In this document: piece after piece, positions 33,388 to 45,918 of the stretch | How the letters are laid out: each line of letters begins with the position of its first letter | Position numbering within the stretch: the first letter of the stretch is position 1 | Source: Halobacteria archaeon HArc-gm2 | Lineage (GTDB): Archaea > Halobacteriota > Halobacteria > Halobacteriales > Haloarculaceae | Length of the DNA: 64,000 nucleotides | Direction: 5' to 3' | Assembly: GCA_025517465.1 (NCBI GenBank) | Contig: JAOPKE010000004.1 | Location: forward strand, 76,165-140,164 | The notes under the pieces: generated by a model | What the model was told of the DNA's origin: nothing | What the model saw: the letters and a program-made list of their open reading frames with translations, nothing else | The model's database searches: none | Translations under genes and position numbers: made by a program

Positions 33388-34689
33388 TTAGAAGCTACAG
33401 CCGGTTTCTTCGCAGCTCCTGGCGACCTGGTCGCCAGCAACAGTCTTCGAAACCTCGAACCACTGCTTGTACGGGTCGTTCGTCATCTCGCTCTCGTCGC
33501 GGGCCTGCACGACGTGGGTCGGCTGGATGAGCTGATGGTCGCACGCGCGCCATTTGAGGGTCGAGTTCGGCACGATATCGTTGACGGGACTGTCGGTTAT
33601 CTCGTGGCCCTCGAGCGCCGCCCGGACGTCCTCCCCGTTCGCACTGCCGGCGCGCATCGCCGCGCGGACGGCCTGGTCCGTGGAAACGTACGCCATGTAC
33701 TGTCGCGAGAACGGATCCGTCTCCCCCTGCTCGGTGACGCGCTGTTTGAAGTCCTCGCCGCCCTCGACGGTGTTGATCCATCCGGTCGGACCCAGATCGA
33801 CCATCGAGGCGGCCTCCTGGTTGAGGCCCCACATGACCTGGTCCTCGAACTGGTGGAACATGACCGACAACTCCTCGTGGAGGCCGCGGTTCTGAAGCTG
33901 GCTCGCGGCCGCACGCGCGTCGAGGCCAGGGATGATCATGGCCACCCCATCCGCGTCGGAGTTCTCCACGTTGTTGATGTACTGCGTGAAGTCCTGATTA
34001 CCCGGGCCGGGAACCGCGTCCGTGCCGGCGACCGTCGCACCGTTCTCCTCGAGAACGCTCCCGATGATCTCCTGGGCGGTCTGTCCCCAGACGTAGTCGG
34101 TGTACAGGAGGTACCAGCTGTCTGCCTCCTCGGCCATCGGCTGGCCGACGGCGCGGGCCATCATCGTGTTCGACGGGTACGCCCTGAACATGTACGGCTG
34201 GCAACTCTCCCCGGTAAGCGTGTCCGAAGCGCCCTGTGTGATGAACGGGACGCCGTTGTCGGAGGCCCACGATCCGATGGACCCACAGACTGCCGACGAG
34301 ATGCCGCCGTGAGCCATGTCGATCCCGTCCGAGGTGACGGCCCGCTGGATCCGTTCCTGGGCCGCGCTGGGGTTCGTCTCGGTGTCGTACTCGCTCAGGG
34401 TTATCGAGACGTCGAACTCCGCCTCGAGGTCCTGTTTCGCGAGTTCCGACCCGGTCGTTAGCGCACTCCCCCACGGGGCGAACGGCCCCGTATAGGGCGC
34501 GAAGACGCCGATGTGGAGTTCGTCGGGACCGCTGCTACCCGCGGTACCGACGTCGGTAGTGTCCCCGTCAGTGGTCTGTTGGCCGCCCGAATCGTCGGAG
34601 TCGCTACTACATCCCGCGATCATAACGCTACCGAGACCGGACGTTGCGCCAACACGTTTGAGTATCTCTCGCCTGGTAGTTCGTGGCAT
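33388..34689 (-). CDS. livK: branched-chain-type ABC substrate-binding lipoprotein LivK
   Basis: Taken from ATG 34689 the protein has 433 residues, with a Tat signal (TTRREILKRVGATSG) and lipobox IAGC near residue 25, followed by a Ser/Asp/Thr-rich linker. The mature domain is a type I periplasmic binding fold: LHIGVFAPYTGPFAPWGSALTTGSELAKQDLEAE, MAHGGISSAVCGSIGSWASDNGVPFITQGAS and WYLLYTDYVWGQTAQEI. It would capture the ligand at the cell surface for LivHM. It is the first gene of the operon and has its own promoter. Confidence 0.9.
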   Translation of the reverse strand: MPRTTRREILKRVGATSGLGSVMIAGCSSDSDDSGGQQTTDGDTTDVGTAGSSGPDELHIGVFAPYTGPFAPWGSALTTGSELAKQDLEAEFDVSITLSEYDTETNPSAAQERIQRAVTSDGIDMAHGGISSAVCGSIGSWASDNGVPFITQGASDTLTGESCQPYMFRAYPSNTMMARAVGQPMAEEADSWYLLYTDYVWGQTAQEIIGSVLEENGATVAGTDAVPGPGNQDFTQYINNVENSDADGVAMIIPGLDARAAASQLQNRGLHEELSVMFHQFEDQVMWGLNQEAASMVDLGPTGWINTVEGGEDFKQRVTEQGETDPFSRQYMAYVSTDQAVRAAMRAGSANGEDVRAALEGHEITDSPVNDIVPNSTLKWRACDHQLIQPTHVVQARDESEMTNDPYKQWFEVSKTVAGDQVARSCEETGCSF

Positions 34690-34707
34690 GGAACGAGAAT
34701 TGTGATC

Positions 34708-34724
34708 GGGGATGATATACTTTT
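34708..34724 (-). promoter_or_regulatory. livKHMGF promoter
   Basis: On the minus strand CGAAAAGTATATCATC lies about 20-35 bases before the livK ATG. AGTATATC serves as TATA box and CGAAA as the purine-rich BRE. The spacing implies a short leader or a leaderless message. The window up to the IclR stop (34725-34876) could hold an IclR operator. Confidence 0.5.
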
Positions 34725-34876
34725 CGGAAGGCGGTAGCTCGGACGTGCTCCCCGGACACCGACAGGTCCGATCCCACCGCCAGGTATCGCTACGAGCGCA
34801 TTGCAGACCGTGACCCACCGTACTACCTGGAACGACGCCCACGGTCGCAAAGACCCGTCGTCGATGCGTCACCGCT

Positions 34877-35635
34877 CTACGAGTACTGGTAGTTGACGGA
34901 GATGATATTGGCGGACTTCTTGACCTCCTGGACGAGTTCCGCCCGGTAATCGGCGTCGTCGAGACGGTCGGTCGGACAGACGAGTCCGATAGCGCCTATC
35001 ACGCGACCGTCGATTTCGACGGGTGCTGCGACGACGCCCATGCCGACGATCTGCTCGTTCCAGTCCACGCCATACCCACGTTCACCGATGGCGTCCAGTT
35101 CGGCCGCGAGTTCGTCGCGGTCGGTGATCGTATGTTCTGTTCGCTGTTCGAGGCCGTGTTCGTCGAGGATGCGGTCGACCTTCTCGTCGGGAAATCCAGC
35201 CAGCATGACCTTCCCTGCAGCGTGGGTGTGTATCGGAATCGTCATCCCTGGATAGATACCGAGTTGCAGCGACTCGTCCCCGTACTTGGCGTGAAGGATG
35301 ACAAAGTGACCCCGCTCCTCGACGTTCACGCTCGCCAGCTCCCCGGTCTCCTCGACGAGCCGGTCCAGTTCCGGTTTGGCGACGTGGAACAGGCGATTGC
35401 TGTATTTCACCTGGCCGCCCAGTTCCAGGAGGCGGAAGCTGAGCTTGTACTCCTGTCCCTCGTTGACGACGTACCCCATCGTGTTGAGCGACCGTAGGTA
35501 ATCGTGAACGGTGCTCTTGGGCAGATCCATCCGCCGTGCGAGCTCCGCGACGCCGACCGACTTCCCCTCGCGTAACAGTTCGAGTATCTCGAACGCCCGT
35601 TGAATCGTCTTCAGCGGTGGCGCACCGTGTGACAT
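34877..35635 (-). CDS. IclR-family transcriptional regulator
   Basis: The 252-residue protein has the IclR winged helix at residues 1-65 (LKTIQRAFEILELLREGKSVGVAELARRMDLPKSTVHDYLRSLNTMGYVV) and an effector-binding domain (HTHAAGKVMLAGFPDEKVDRILDEHGLEQRTEHT, GYGVDWNEQIVGMGVVAAPV, IGAIGLVCPTDRL). IclR proteins commonly bind aromatic acids or their ring-cleavage products and switch catabolic operons. It is located just upstream of livK on the same strand, so it is the natural candidate regulator of the transporter and the aromatic genes. Confidence 0.88.
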   Translation of the reverse strand: MSHGAPPLKTIQRAFEILELLREGKSVGVAELARRMDLPKSTVHDYLRSLNTMGYVVNEGQEYKLSFRLLELGGQVKYSNRLFHVAKPELDRLVEETGELASVNVEERGHFVILHAKYGDESLQLGIYPGMTIPIHTHAAGKVMLAGFPDEKVDRILDEHGLEQRTEHTITDRDELAAELDAIGERGYGVDWNEQIVGMGVVAAPVEIDGRVIGAIGLVCPTDRLDDADYRAELVQEVKKSANIISVNYQYS

Positions 35636-36916
35636 ATTCGATCGTTATGGACGGTGCAGTCGTAAGCCCTTCGATTATTTCGGACGGTCGGGATCGGCGT
35701 CGCGAACCGGCTGACCGAGAACAACGGAGCCGCTGGTCGCCGTCGATAGCGGCTACGATTCGCGAGTGACCAGACGTGGTCTTTCCTCACTTCCTCGTCC
35801 GGCCGTTCGATTTTCACGGTCATTCCGCCTCCCGACCGTTCGATAGGTGCTTTCTGCATTTCCATCGATCCTGCGAGTATATCGAACGAACGTGTACGGC
35901 CATCAGGCGGGAAATCGACGGATCGACCCGTTCTCGCCGCCAATAAGAATAACAGCCTTAAATCTGTGATCCTAGTTCGAGGAGCGGGTCGTGCCCAGTA
36001 CCGCGCCAGTCCCGTATTTTCTTCGGTAGTGGGTTCTGACGGCGGGATCCTCTCGTCTCAGGGTCCACTACGAAGTACCCCCCACGACAGACCCAGCATA
36101 CCGTCCGAAATAACCGCAGGATAGTCGCAAACCACCGGACACAGAGAGCGTCGTAGCCCGGTACCGTCGCCACCAACCGGTGACGGTCGTGGTATCGTCG
36201 TCGAGTGAGAAGAGTGACGCTCGAACACTCAGGGAGTGTCGAGTAATCGTAGAAACCGTTCACCCATCCGCGTCGTATCTGATCAAAAGCGAGGGAGGAA
36301 GACAGCCGAATTTCACGAAACCGATGTCACAAATCTCGCCGCGGTAGTAATATCGACCGGATCGACCCGGGTCGTTGTATCGGGATACGACACCCCAATC
36401 GGTGGACTCCTGCGCCCACGTGAATTCACCATAGTATCAGTTTTCTTTACTACATTTGAAATAGATATCTCTGGTCCTCGCCAGCATAGCTCCCCGCCAC
36501 AACTGGGTACAATACACCGACCCCCCAATCCAGAGACACCAGGTCGTCGACTCACGTCGTGTTGAAAGACCATGATCGGCCAACCTCGTGAGCGATACGT
36601 GCTACTAACGGTGGGGTTCCCGTACCGAACGAATTCCCGCTCGTTCGATCGATTCCGCAGTGGATAGCCCCCCTCGAGACGAATTTCTCGGCCAACCCCG
36701 TGTAAAACAGGAGTTCATCGAGAGAACTCATTTTCGTTCGTGGTGCACCGCGGAATCAGGCCGTGTTCCACCGTTACAGTGTCCGATTTCCACGAATTCT
36801 ATATGTTCATCTGTGATCTCCCCGTATGAGTCAACATTAAAATAGGACACGTGATTCTACAGACATCATACAAATATCGAGACCCATTCAAACATCGGTC
36901 ACGACAGATCCCCGAG
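35636..36916. other. 1.3 kb region without a supported gene
   Basis: This stretch between the IclR gene and the rRNA operon flank is visibly less GC-rich than the rest and has stop codons in every frame at short intervals. The short ORFs in it do not show haloarchaeal codon or amino-acid use. No tRNA, IS end or tandem repeat was found by eye. It may be decayed sequence or a termination/buffer zone after the rRNA operon. Confidence 0.5.
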
Positions 36917-37234
36917 TTACCTGTCGACCCAATCAGGATCGTGGTCGACGCAACGTGCCGATGCGACTACGTCGGTGCCTTCGGAGAATCCGTAGCCTGG
37001 TGCGTCGGACGGAGAGTCGACGAGTTTCATCTCGTCGTCTCCTTCGCGGCGTCGGTAAGTCGAGGACTCGTGTATCCAGCAGTCGTACGCGAAACTCGTG
37101 ACGCAGATCGTTCTGAAGCTCTGACCTGTGACCTCCCACGTCGAATCGGTGACACCGCTCGACGCGGGCAGTGATCCGCCGTGAGAGCAGCCATCACAGC
37201 TCCAGGTGAGGGAAATCGATGTCGGCGTACGCAT
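36917..37234 (-). CDS. small cysteine-containing protein of unknown function
   Basis: A 105-residue frame from ATG 37234 (MRTPTSISLTWSCDGCSHGG) to TAA at 36917. The composition is that of a real haloarchaeal protein, acidic with GC-rich third codon positions, unlike the surrounding sequence. It has one CxxC (CDGC) near residue 13 and further single cysteines (TICVTSFAYDCWIHESSTYRR; SARCVDHDPDWVDR). The frame stays open upstream through the tRNA-fragment array, but that extension looks non-coding. It ends with an acidic, Trp-containing tail. No function is recognised. Confidence 0.55.
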   Translation of the reverse strand: MRTPTSISLTWSCDGCSHGGSLPASSGVTDSTWEVTGQSFRTICVTSFAYDCWIHESSTYRRREGDDEMKLVDSPSDAPGYGFSEGTDVVASARCVDHDPDWVDR

Positions 37235-37267
37235 GCGTGGCTTCCGCTCCTCACGTTCGGTCGTCAC

Positions 37268-37518
37268 AGAAAGCCAAGGGCCGGATTTGAACCGGAGGAA
37301 GACGGTCGCCCTCGCTTCACTCGGGCGCTGCGACTTCCAGGGTTCAAACCGGCGAAGCATTCGCTGCTCGCGGTATTGCTCGCAGCAGAAAGCCAAGGGC
37401 CGGATTTGAACCGGAGCCGCTTCGCTCTCGCTCGCGGCAGAGTTCAAATCCACCCATTTGGTGCTCGCCGCTCACGAATTGTTCGCGGCAAAGAAGCCAA
37501 GGGCCGGATTTGAACCGG
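37268..37518. repeat. tandem partial copies of the tRNA-Cys 3' end
   Basis: A 23-base block GCCAAGGGCCGGATTTGAACC-GG, identical to the 3' acceptor strand and T-arm of tRNA-Cys (37496-37518), recurs at 37273-37295 and 37392-37414. Copies are 119 and 104 bases apart. The spacers hold T-arm-like sequence in the opposite orientation (GGTTCAAACCGG near 37341-37352; AGTTCAAATCC near 37441-37451) and Ala/Arg-type GC runs. Only the last copy is a complete tRNA. Confidence 0.8.
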
Positions 37519-37570
37519 CGATGGGCGGCTCTGCAGGCCGCTGCGTTCGGCCGGACTCTGCCACCTTGGC
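37495..37570 (-). tRNA. tRNA-Cys (anticodon GCA)
   Basis: On the minus strand GCCAAGG opens and CCTTGGC closes a perfect seven-base acceptor stem. The anticodon arm is GCGGC-ctGCAga-GCCGC, giving anticodon GCA, and the T-arm is GCCGG-TTCAAAT-CCGGC. The base after the acceptor (37495) gives U73, the cysteine discriminator. It is the terminal tRNA of the rRNA operon, as in other Halobacteria. Here it is separated from 5S by a protein gene and followed by partial copies of its own 3' end. Confidence 0.93.
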
Positions 37571-37621
37571 GCGGGTGAAATTCCTCGGTGGGCGGATTTA
37601 TGCGTTGCGATACCCGCGGGG

Positions 37622-37879
37622 CTATCCCTCACCCTCCGACTGGCCGGGTTCGCCCACGGCCTCTACCGGCAGCGTGTTGTAGATCTCGTTTTCCAGTTCG
37701 TCGCGGTCGCCGAAGGACCGGGCCCCGACGCGGTCGAGTACGTCCGGAAGCGGTTCCTCACCGTCGGCGTAGCGAAGGACCACGTCGTCGAGTTCGGTTG
37801 CGACCGTTTCCCGCTCGACGGGGAACTGGAGTCCTTCGAACGCGACGCCGAGTTCGTTGAGTTTGACCTCTCTCGTCAT
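37622..37879 (-). CDS. DUF5789 family protein
   Basis: The 85-residue acidic protein begins MTREVKLNELGVAFEGLQFPV (ATG 37879) and ends EAVGEPGQSEGEG, the hallmark tail of haloarchaeal DUF5789 proteins. The N-terminal third resembles DUF2795-type small domains. Function is unknown. CTATACT about 27 bases upstream on the minus strand may be its own TATA box, and TACCGGCCGGTA (37928-37939) is a perfect palindrome before it. It lies between 5S rRNA and tRNA-Cys in the same orientation, so it may also be read from the rRNA operon. Confidence 0.8.
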   Translation of the reverse strand: MTREVKLNELGVAFEGLQFPVERETVATELDDVVLRYADGEEPLPDVLDRVGARSFGDRDELENEIYNTLPVEAVGEPGQSEGEG

Positions 37880-38000
37880 GGCTACCGCTACGCGGTCAGC
37901 GAGTATAGATGTTGGCCGAGCGATAACTACCGGCCGGTAATAAACGACGAAAACCCCCGAACAGCGCAGTAGCTGCTCGAGGGTTGAAAGTGGTATAAGT

Positions 38001-38123
38001 GGCAGGCGGCGAATCGAGTTTCCCAGAGGTTCGCACACTCCAGTACTCACCGAAACGCAGGCGGGCTTATCTTCCGTGTTCGGGATGGGTACGGGAGTCG
38101 CCCCGCCGCTATGGCCGCCTTAA
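38001..38123 (-). rRNA. 5S ribosomal RNA
   Basis: The minus strand reads TTAAGGCGGCCATAGCGG at the 5' end and ...CGATTCGCCGCCTGCC at the 3' end, which pair to form helix I. The middle shows the conserved CCCGTACCCATCCCGAACACGG and GTGAGTACTGGAGTG segments of archaeal 5S. End positions are accurate to a few bases. It follows 23S by about 130 bases. Confidence 0.92.
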
Positions 38124-38253
38124 CGCCGATTCGTGGAATCGAACCACGCTCCAGACAGGCTGGAGACCAGTATCGGTCGGTCGATGTGACCGTGTCGTAC
38201 GTGCGATCCAGATTGCGCCTGGACTCGTTCAAATGAGTCACAATGCGGTATAA

Positions 38254-41168
<2,915 letters not shown>

Positions 41169-41669
41169 GTTGCACGGTGGTCGGGTGAACGATCACCGTG
41201 ACTAACAATGAGCTGCAACTGTAACCGCTTCGGGTCCTCTCCGGCCGAAGCCGGAGAGATCCATCAGTGCGTTACAGTTGCAGCGACGTTCGGATACACG
41301 TTCCACGATGAAACGGATCCAGTTGACGTCTGGATTGCACGTACACACGGTCGTCATCGTAACACTCCCGTGGTGAACGGGAGCGACGGTCTTACCCTTC
41401 CCAACCACGCTTTCGCGGGATGGTGCATCGGTTTCGCGTGACGGCACGGTGCCGTCCGCGGTAGTGATCGACCCGGAATCGAACCGGGGCCGCCTCCGGA
41501 AGGAGGTGCTCTTCCACTGAGCTATCGATCGCCCCTCGAAGAGGGGTGAACTGCAAGTAAGCCCTGACAGTTCGGTGCCCGGCCGGTACGGCCGTGGTGT
41601 CACCATCGCCTGCCACAATGGCTGGCGAAGTAAAGGTGGGCCAGGCGCGTCGGCCTGGTCCCGGTCATT
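41169..41669 (-). other. 16S-23S internal transcribed spacer with a structured hairpin
   Basis: This 500-base spacer holds the degenerate tRNA (41464-41531), the 3' arm of the 16S processing stem (41559-41577) and a compact folded element. In the folded element GCTGCAACTGTAAC (41212-41225) pairs with GTTACAGTTGCAGC (41271-41284). Inside it CTCTCCGGC/GCCGGAGAG (41237-41258) closes a loop that reads c(UUCG)g on the transcribed minus strand. No protein gene is present. Confidence 0.75.
41464..41531 (-). tRNA. degenerate spacer tRNA (tRNA-Ala position), anticodon loop truncated
   Basis: The minus strand folds as a tRNA: acceptor CGATCGA/TCGATCA, D-arm GCTC-AGTGGAA-GAGC, T-arm CCCGG-TTCGATT-CCGGG. 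The anticodon stem CCTCC/GGAGG encloses only four bases, TTCC, instead of seven, so no anticodon can be assigned. Total length is 68 bases. Position 1-72 is a C-A mismatch and the alanine G3-U70 pair is absent. The spacer of halobacterial rRNA operons normally carries tRNA-Ala(UGC), so this looks like a decayed copy. A GC-rich hairpin (41532-41547) directly precedes it. Reading the anticodon as CCG would need a one-base variable loop and a mismatch. Confidence 0.65.
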
Positions 41670-43143
<1,474 letters not shown>

Positions 43144-43892
43144 GGGTTTCCTGACTCAAGGTCAGGATCTGGCGGAGACACGCTATCATACGTTGTCTCG
43201 TCGTCAGTCGGCGACACCGCGTCGGTCGTACCGAACCAGGTATCACCGAACTGTCAGGGCTTGCATCATATCTCATCTGTACGGCGGACCGCAGGGGTGA
43301 GATACTCATAGCTTTCGAATCCCATCATCGACGAGAAGCACTCGTCTAAGGTGGACGGCGTAGCAGGCAGATTCCCGCTGGGCGCCATCCTTCGAACGGA
43401 TATAGTTGTAGAGGACTACCCCACATAAAGCCACCGATTGTTGTCCGTGTGTGATAGTCGAAATCACACGACGGAACCGGCCTGACGGATCAGGCATTGA
43501 GTGGCTTTATGTGGAAGCCCGCTACTCCGTTCGAGCTCGATTGCCGCCCTGACGGACGGCGTCACCGAACTGTCAGGGCTCACATCAGATCCCGCCTGTA
43601 CGGCGGACCGCAGGGCTGGGATCCTCATCTTTCGCGGGAGCAGGTGCTTGCACAGAGGCGAGCACGCTGAACTCTCGCTTCGCGGCAGGAAGTCACGTCG
43701 ACTTCTCCGCACCGTGCCGGGGCGTCCCGGCGCGGCGTTCACATAACATTCCGATGGGAGGGTAACGGATAAACCCTCCGTCTCGAACCTGCCGTGAGAC
43801 GGCGACACAGGCCACGTGACGGGTGATACGCAATCACAAGTTGTGTCGTACTGACTGGACTCGTCGGCGGATCCGTTTCGAGCTTCCCCGGA
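43144..43892 (-). promoter_or_regulatory. rRNA operon leader and promoter region with duplicated processing arm
   Basis: No protein gene is seen. A segment of about 75 bases occurs twice (43243-43317 and 43562-43634); each copy starts with CACCGAACTGTCAGGGCT, which is complementary to 41559-41577 beyond 16S and so forms the 16S processing stem. Promoter-like elements on the minus strand are GGGTTTATCC (near 43770-43780) and GGCTTTATGTGG (43421-43432). CCACATAAAGCCAC (43421-43434) and GTGGCTTTATGTGG (43501-43514) are exact inverted copies. FEN-1 lies immediately upstream in the same direction. Confidence 0.7.
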
Positions 43893-44873
43893 TCAGGTCC
43901 ACTCATCGAGGCCGGTCTGGACGAGCGAGTCCTCGATGCGTTCGAACCCCCGTTCCACCTCGTCTGCAGCGATCTCCCACTCCCCGGTGACGTAGTCCCT
44001 CGCCGCCTCGACGTCGGGGTTCATCGTCAGGTCCAGGTCGTAGTCGTCGGTCACCGCCGGTGTCAGGAACATGTCACGGATCCGGTCGGCGTTGTCGACG
44101 TGGGCGTCTCTGGCCTCCAGGGCGCCCCAGAGGTCGCCGTGTTCTTTCACGAGTTTGACGGCCGTCTTGGGGCCGACGCCGTCGATGCCCGCGTTGAAGT
44201 CGGTCCCCATGAGGATGGCGGCGTCGACGAGCTGTTCCCAGGTGATGGCGTGGGCGTCCAGGGTCGCCTCGAAGTCCATCAGTTCGGGGTCCCCGCTGCT
44301 CGTTAGCTGGCGGAGCGTGAGCGGTGCACCGAGCAGAAGCGCGTCGTAGTCCTCCGTCCCGACGTAGTCGACGTCGCCCTGGCGAGCCATGTGTGCCGCC
44401 TGTGCCTCCCCCTCGGCCGGGGCCTCGATGACGGGAACGTCCAGCAGTTCGAGCGCCCGCCGCGTCGTCCGAAGGATCGCGTCCGTGAGCCGCTGGGTCT
44501 GTGAGTCCAGCCTGGCTACCTCGGTCACGTCCCCCGCTTCGCGTGCGTCCGCGAGTTTCTCCTCCCGCTGCTCCCGCTGCTCACGCCGTTCCTGGATTTC
44601 GTCGTCCTTCATGTCCGTCACCGCGCCGTCGAAGACGAACACCGGCGTCAGGTCGTGTTCGAAGAACTTCGGGAGGCCCTGGACGACGCCGATCAGGTTC
44701 GCGACTTCGGTCCCATCCGTGGTCGTGTACGCGCCGTCCCGGGTGAACCGCACCGTCGTCGTCAGGTAGCGATAGAGCCAGTTGTGCGCGTCGACGGCCA
44801 CGACGCTTCCCGAGACGTCCTCGAAGGAGACGTCCTCGATCGCGGCGAGGGATCGGAGGTCTGAATTACCCAT
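43893..44873 (-). CDS. fen: flap endonuclease FEN-1
   Basis: From ATG 44873 ([37 protein letters not shown]) the protein has 326 residues, usual for archaeal FEN-1; the in-frame extension to 45218 lacks conservation. It shows the XPG N region ([20 protein letters not shown]), the XPG I catalytic acids in [33 protein letters not shown], and the helix-hairpin-helix [24 protein letters not shown]. The C-terminus QTGLDEWT is a PCNA-binding box. It removes 5' flaps in Okazaki fragment processing and repair. Confidence 0.92.
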   Translation of the reverse strand: MGNSDLRSLAAIEDVSFEDVSGSVVAVDAHNWLYRYLTTTVRFTRDGAYTTTDGTEVANLIGVVQGLPKFFEHDLTPVFVFDGAVTDMKDDEIQERREQREQREEKLADAREAGDVTEVARLDSQTQRLTDAILRTTRRALELLDVPVIEAPAEGEAQAAHMARQGDVDYVGTEDYDALLLGAPLTLRQLTSSGDPELMDFEATLDAHAITWEQLVDAAILMGTDFNAGIDGVGPKTAVKLVKEHGDLWGALEARDAHVDNADRIRDMFLTPAVTDDYDLDLTMNPDVEAARDYVTGEWEIAADEVERGFERIEDSLVQTGLDEWT

Positions 44874-45015
44874 TGACCGGCCGTAGGACAGTGCAGGGCT
44901 TGATACTGTCGGCTGCCAGGCAGCCGCAAGATGGGGTCGACCGTCAGACCGACACGGCGTCACGGAAATCGTCGGAACGAGAAGGTTCTTTGGCGTTTGA
45001 TCCGACGACACACGT

Positions 45016-45882
45016 ATGGAATCCGGGGACGGTCGCATCGCGCGATTCAGACACGGCCAGTACACGGGCGAGAACCGCTGTCTCCCGTGTACCGTCGTGA
45101 ACGTCTGCATCGCGTTCGGTCTCGCGGTCACCGTCCAGGCCGCGACGTTCCGACTGGACGTGCCGGCACTCGCGGTGCCCGGAAGCGCCGCCGTCCTCGT
45201 CGTCGGACTCGGAACCATCTACCTGCGTGGCTACCTCGTGCCCGGCACGCCGACGCTGACCGAGCGGTACTTCCCGGACTGGCTGCTGGCCGCGTTCGGG
45301 AAGGAACACGACACCACCGGCCTCGTGGGAACCGGCGTCTCTGAGCAGTCCGTCCAACACGAACAGGAATCGGTAGTCGACGTCGAGTCGACGCTCCTCG
45401 ATGGGGGAGTACTGACCGAGTCCGAAGACGGCACTGAGCTCCGACTGACGGCCGAGGCCGATCGGTCCATCGACGAAGCGGTGACAGTCCTCCGGACGGA
45501 TGACGTGACCCGGGCACGACTGCTGGACGTCCTCGCCGTCACCCGGGGGGACGTCGCGTTCGAGGAACACGGCGCCGCGTTCCGGGTGTACTGTGACGGG
45601 ACCCCTGTCGGGACGTGGGAGTCTCGGCCGGCCTTCCTCGCCGACGTGGCCGGCGCCGTCGTCCTCGCGGACTGCCTCCCGAAGTGGGACGACCTGCCGG
45701 TCGACCAGCGCGGAGAGTTACTCAACGGTCTCAGGCTGTACCTGACGACGTGTCCCGCCTGCAGCGGGCCGCTCTCGTTCGGCACCGACACGGTCGAGTC
45801 CTGCTGTACCACACGCGAGGTCGCGGCCGTCTCCTGTGACGACTGTGGCGCGCGCGTGTACGAGTCAGACCCGGTCGAGTGA
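45016..45882 (+). CDS. haloarchaeal membrane protein with C-terminal cysteine ribbon
   Basis: The 288-residue protein begins with a CLPC motif ([12 protein letters not shown]) leading into two hydrophobic segments ([39 protein letters not shown]). A soluble acidic middle part follows. It ends with [38 protein letters not shown], a zinc-ribbon-like arrangement. Function is unknown. It is divergent from FEN-1 with a 142-base gap. Confidence 0.65.
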   Translation: MESGDGRIARFRHGQYTGENRCLPCTVVNVCIAFGLAVTVQAATFRLDVPALAVPGSAAVLVVGLGTIYLRGYLVPGTPTLTERYFPDWLLAAFGKEHDTTGLVGTGVSEQSVQHEQESVVDVESTLLDGGVLTESEDGTELRLTAEADRSIDEAVTVLRTDDVTRARLLDVLAVTRGDVAFEEHGAAFRVYCDGTPVGTWESRPAFLADVAGAVVLADCLPKWDDLPVDQRGELLNGLRLYLTTCPACSGPLSFGTDTVESCCTTREVAAVSCDDCGARVYESDPVE

Positions 45883-45918
45883 GTCGGTGGCGAAAGAAGG
45901 AACGGACAGTCCGGGCGG

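Noticed and set aside
36236-36573. overlapping ORFs of 109 and 86 codons on opposite strands
   Set aside because: Neither shows acidic composition, GC-rich third positions or a recognisable motif. The region looks non-coding.
37268-37518. attachment site of an integrated element
   Set aside because: Partial tRNA ends are typical att sites, but the copies are only about 110 bases apart and no integrase or element cargo lies between them. Kept as an unexplained array instead.
41464-41531. tRNA-Arg with anticodon CCG
   Set aside because: This reading needs a T-C mismatch in the anticodon stem and a one-base variable loop. A perfect five-pair stem with a four-base loop is the better fold.
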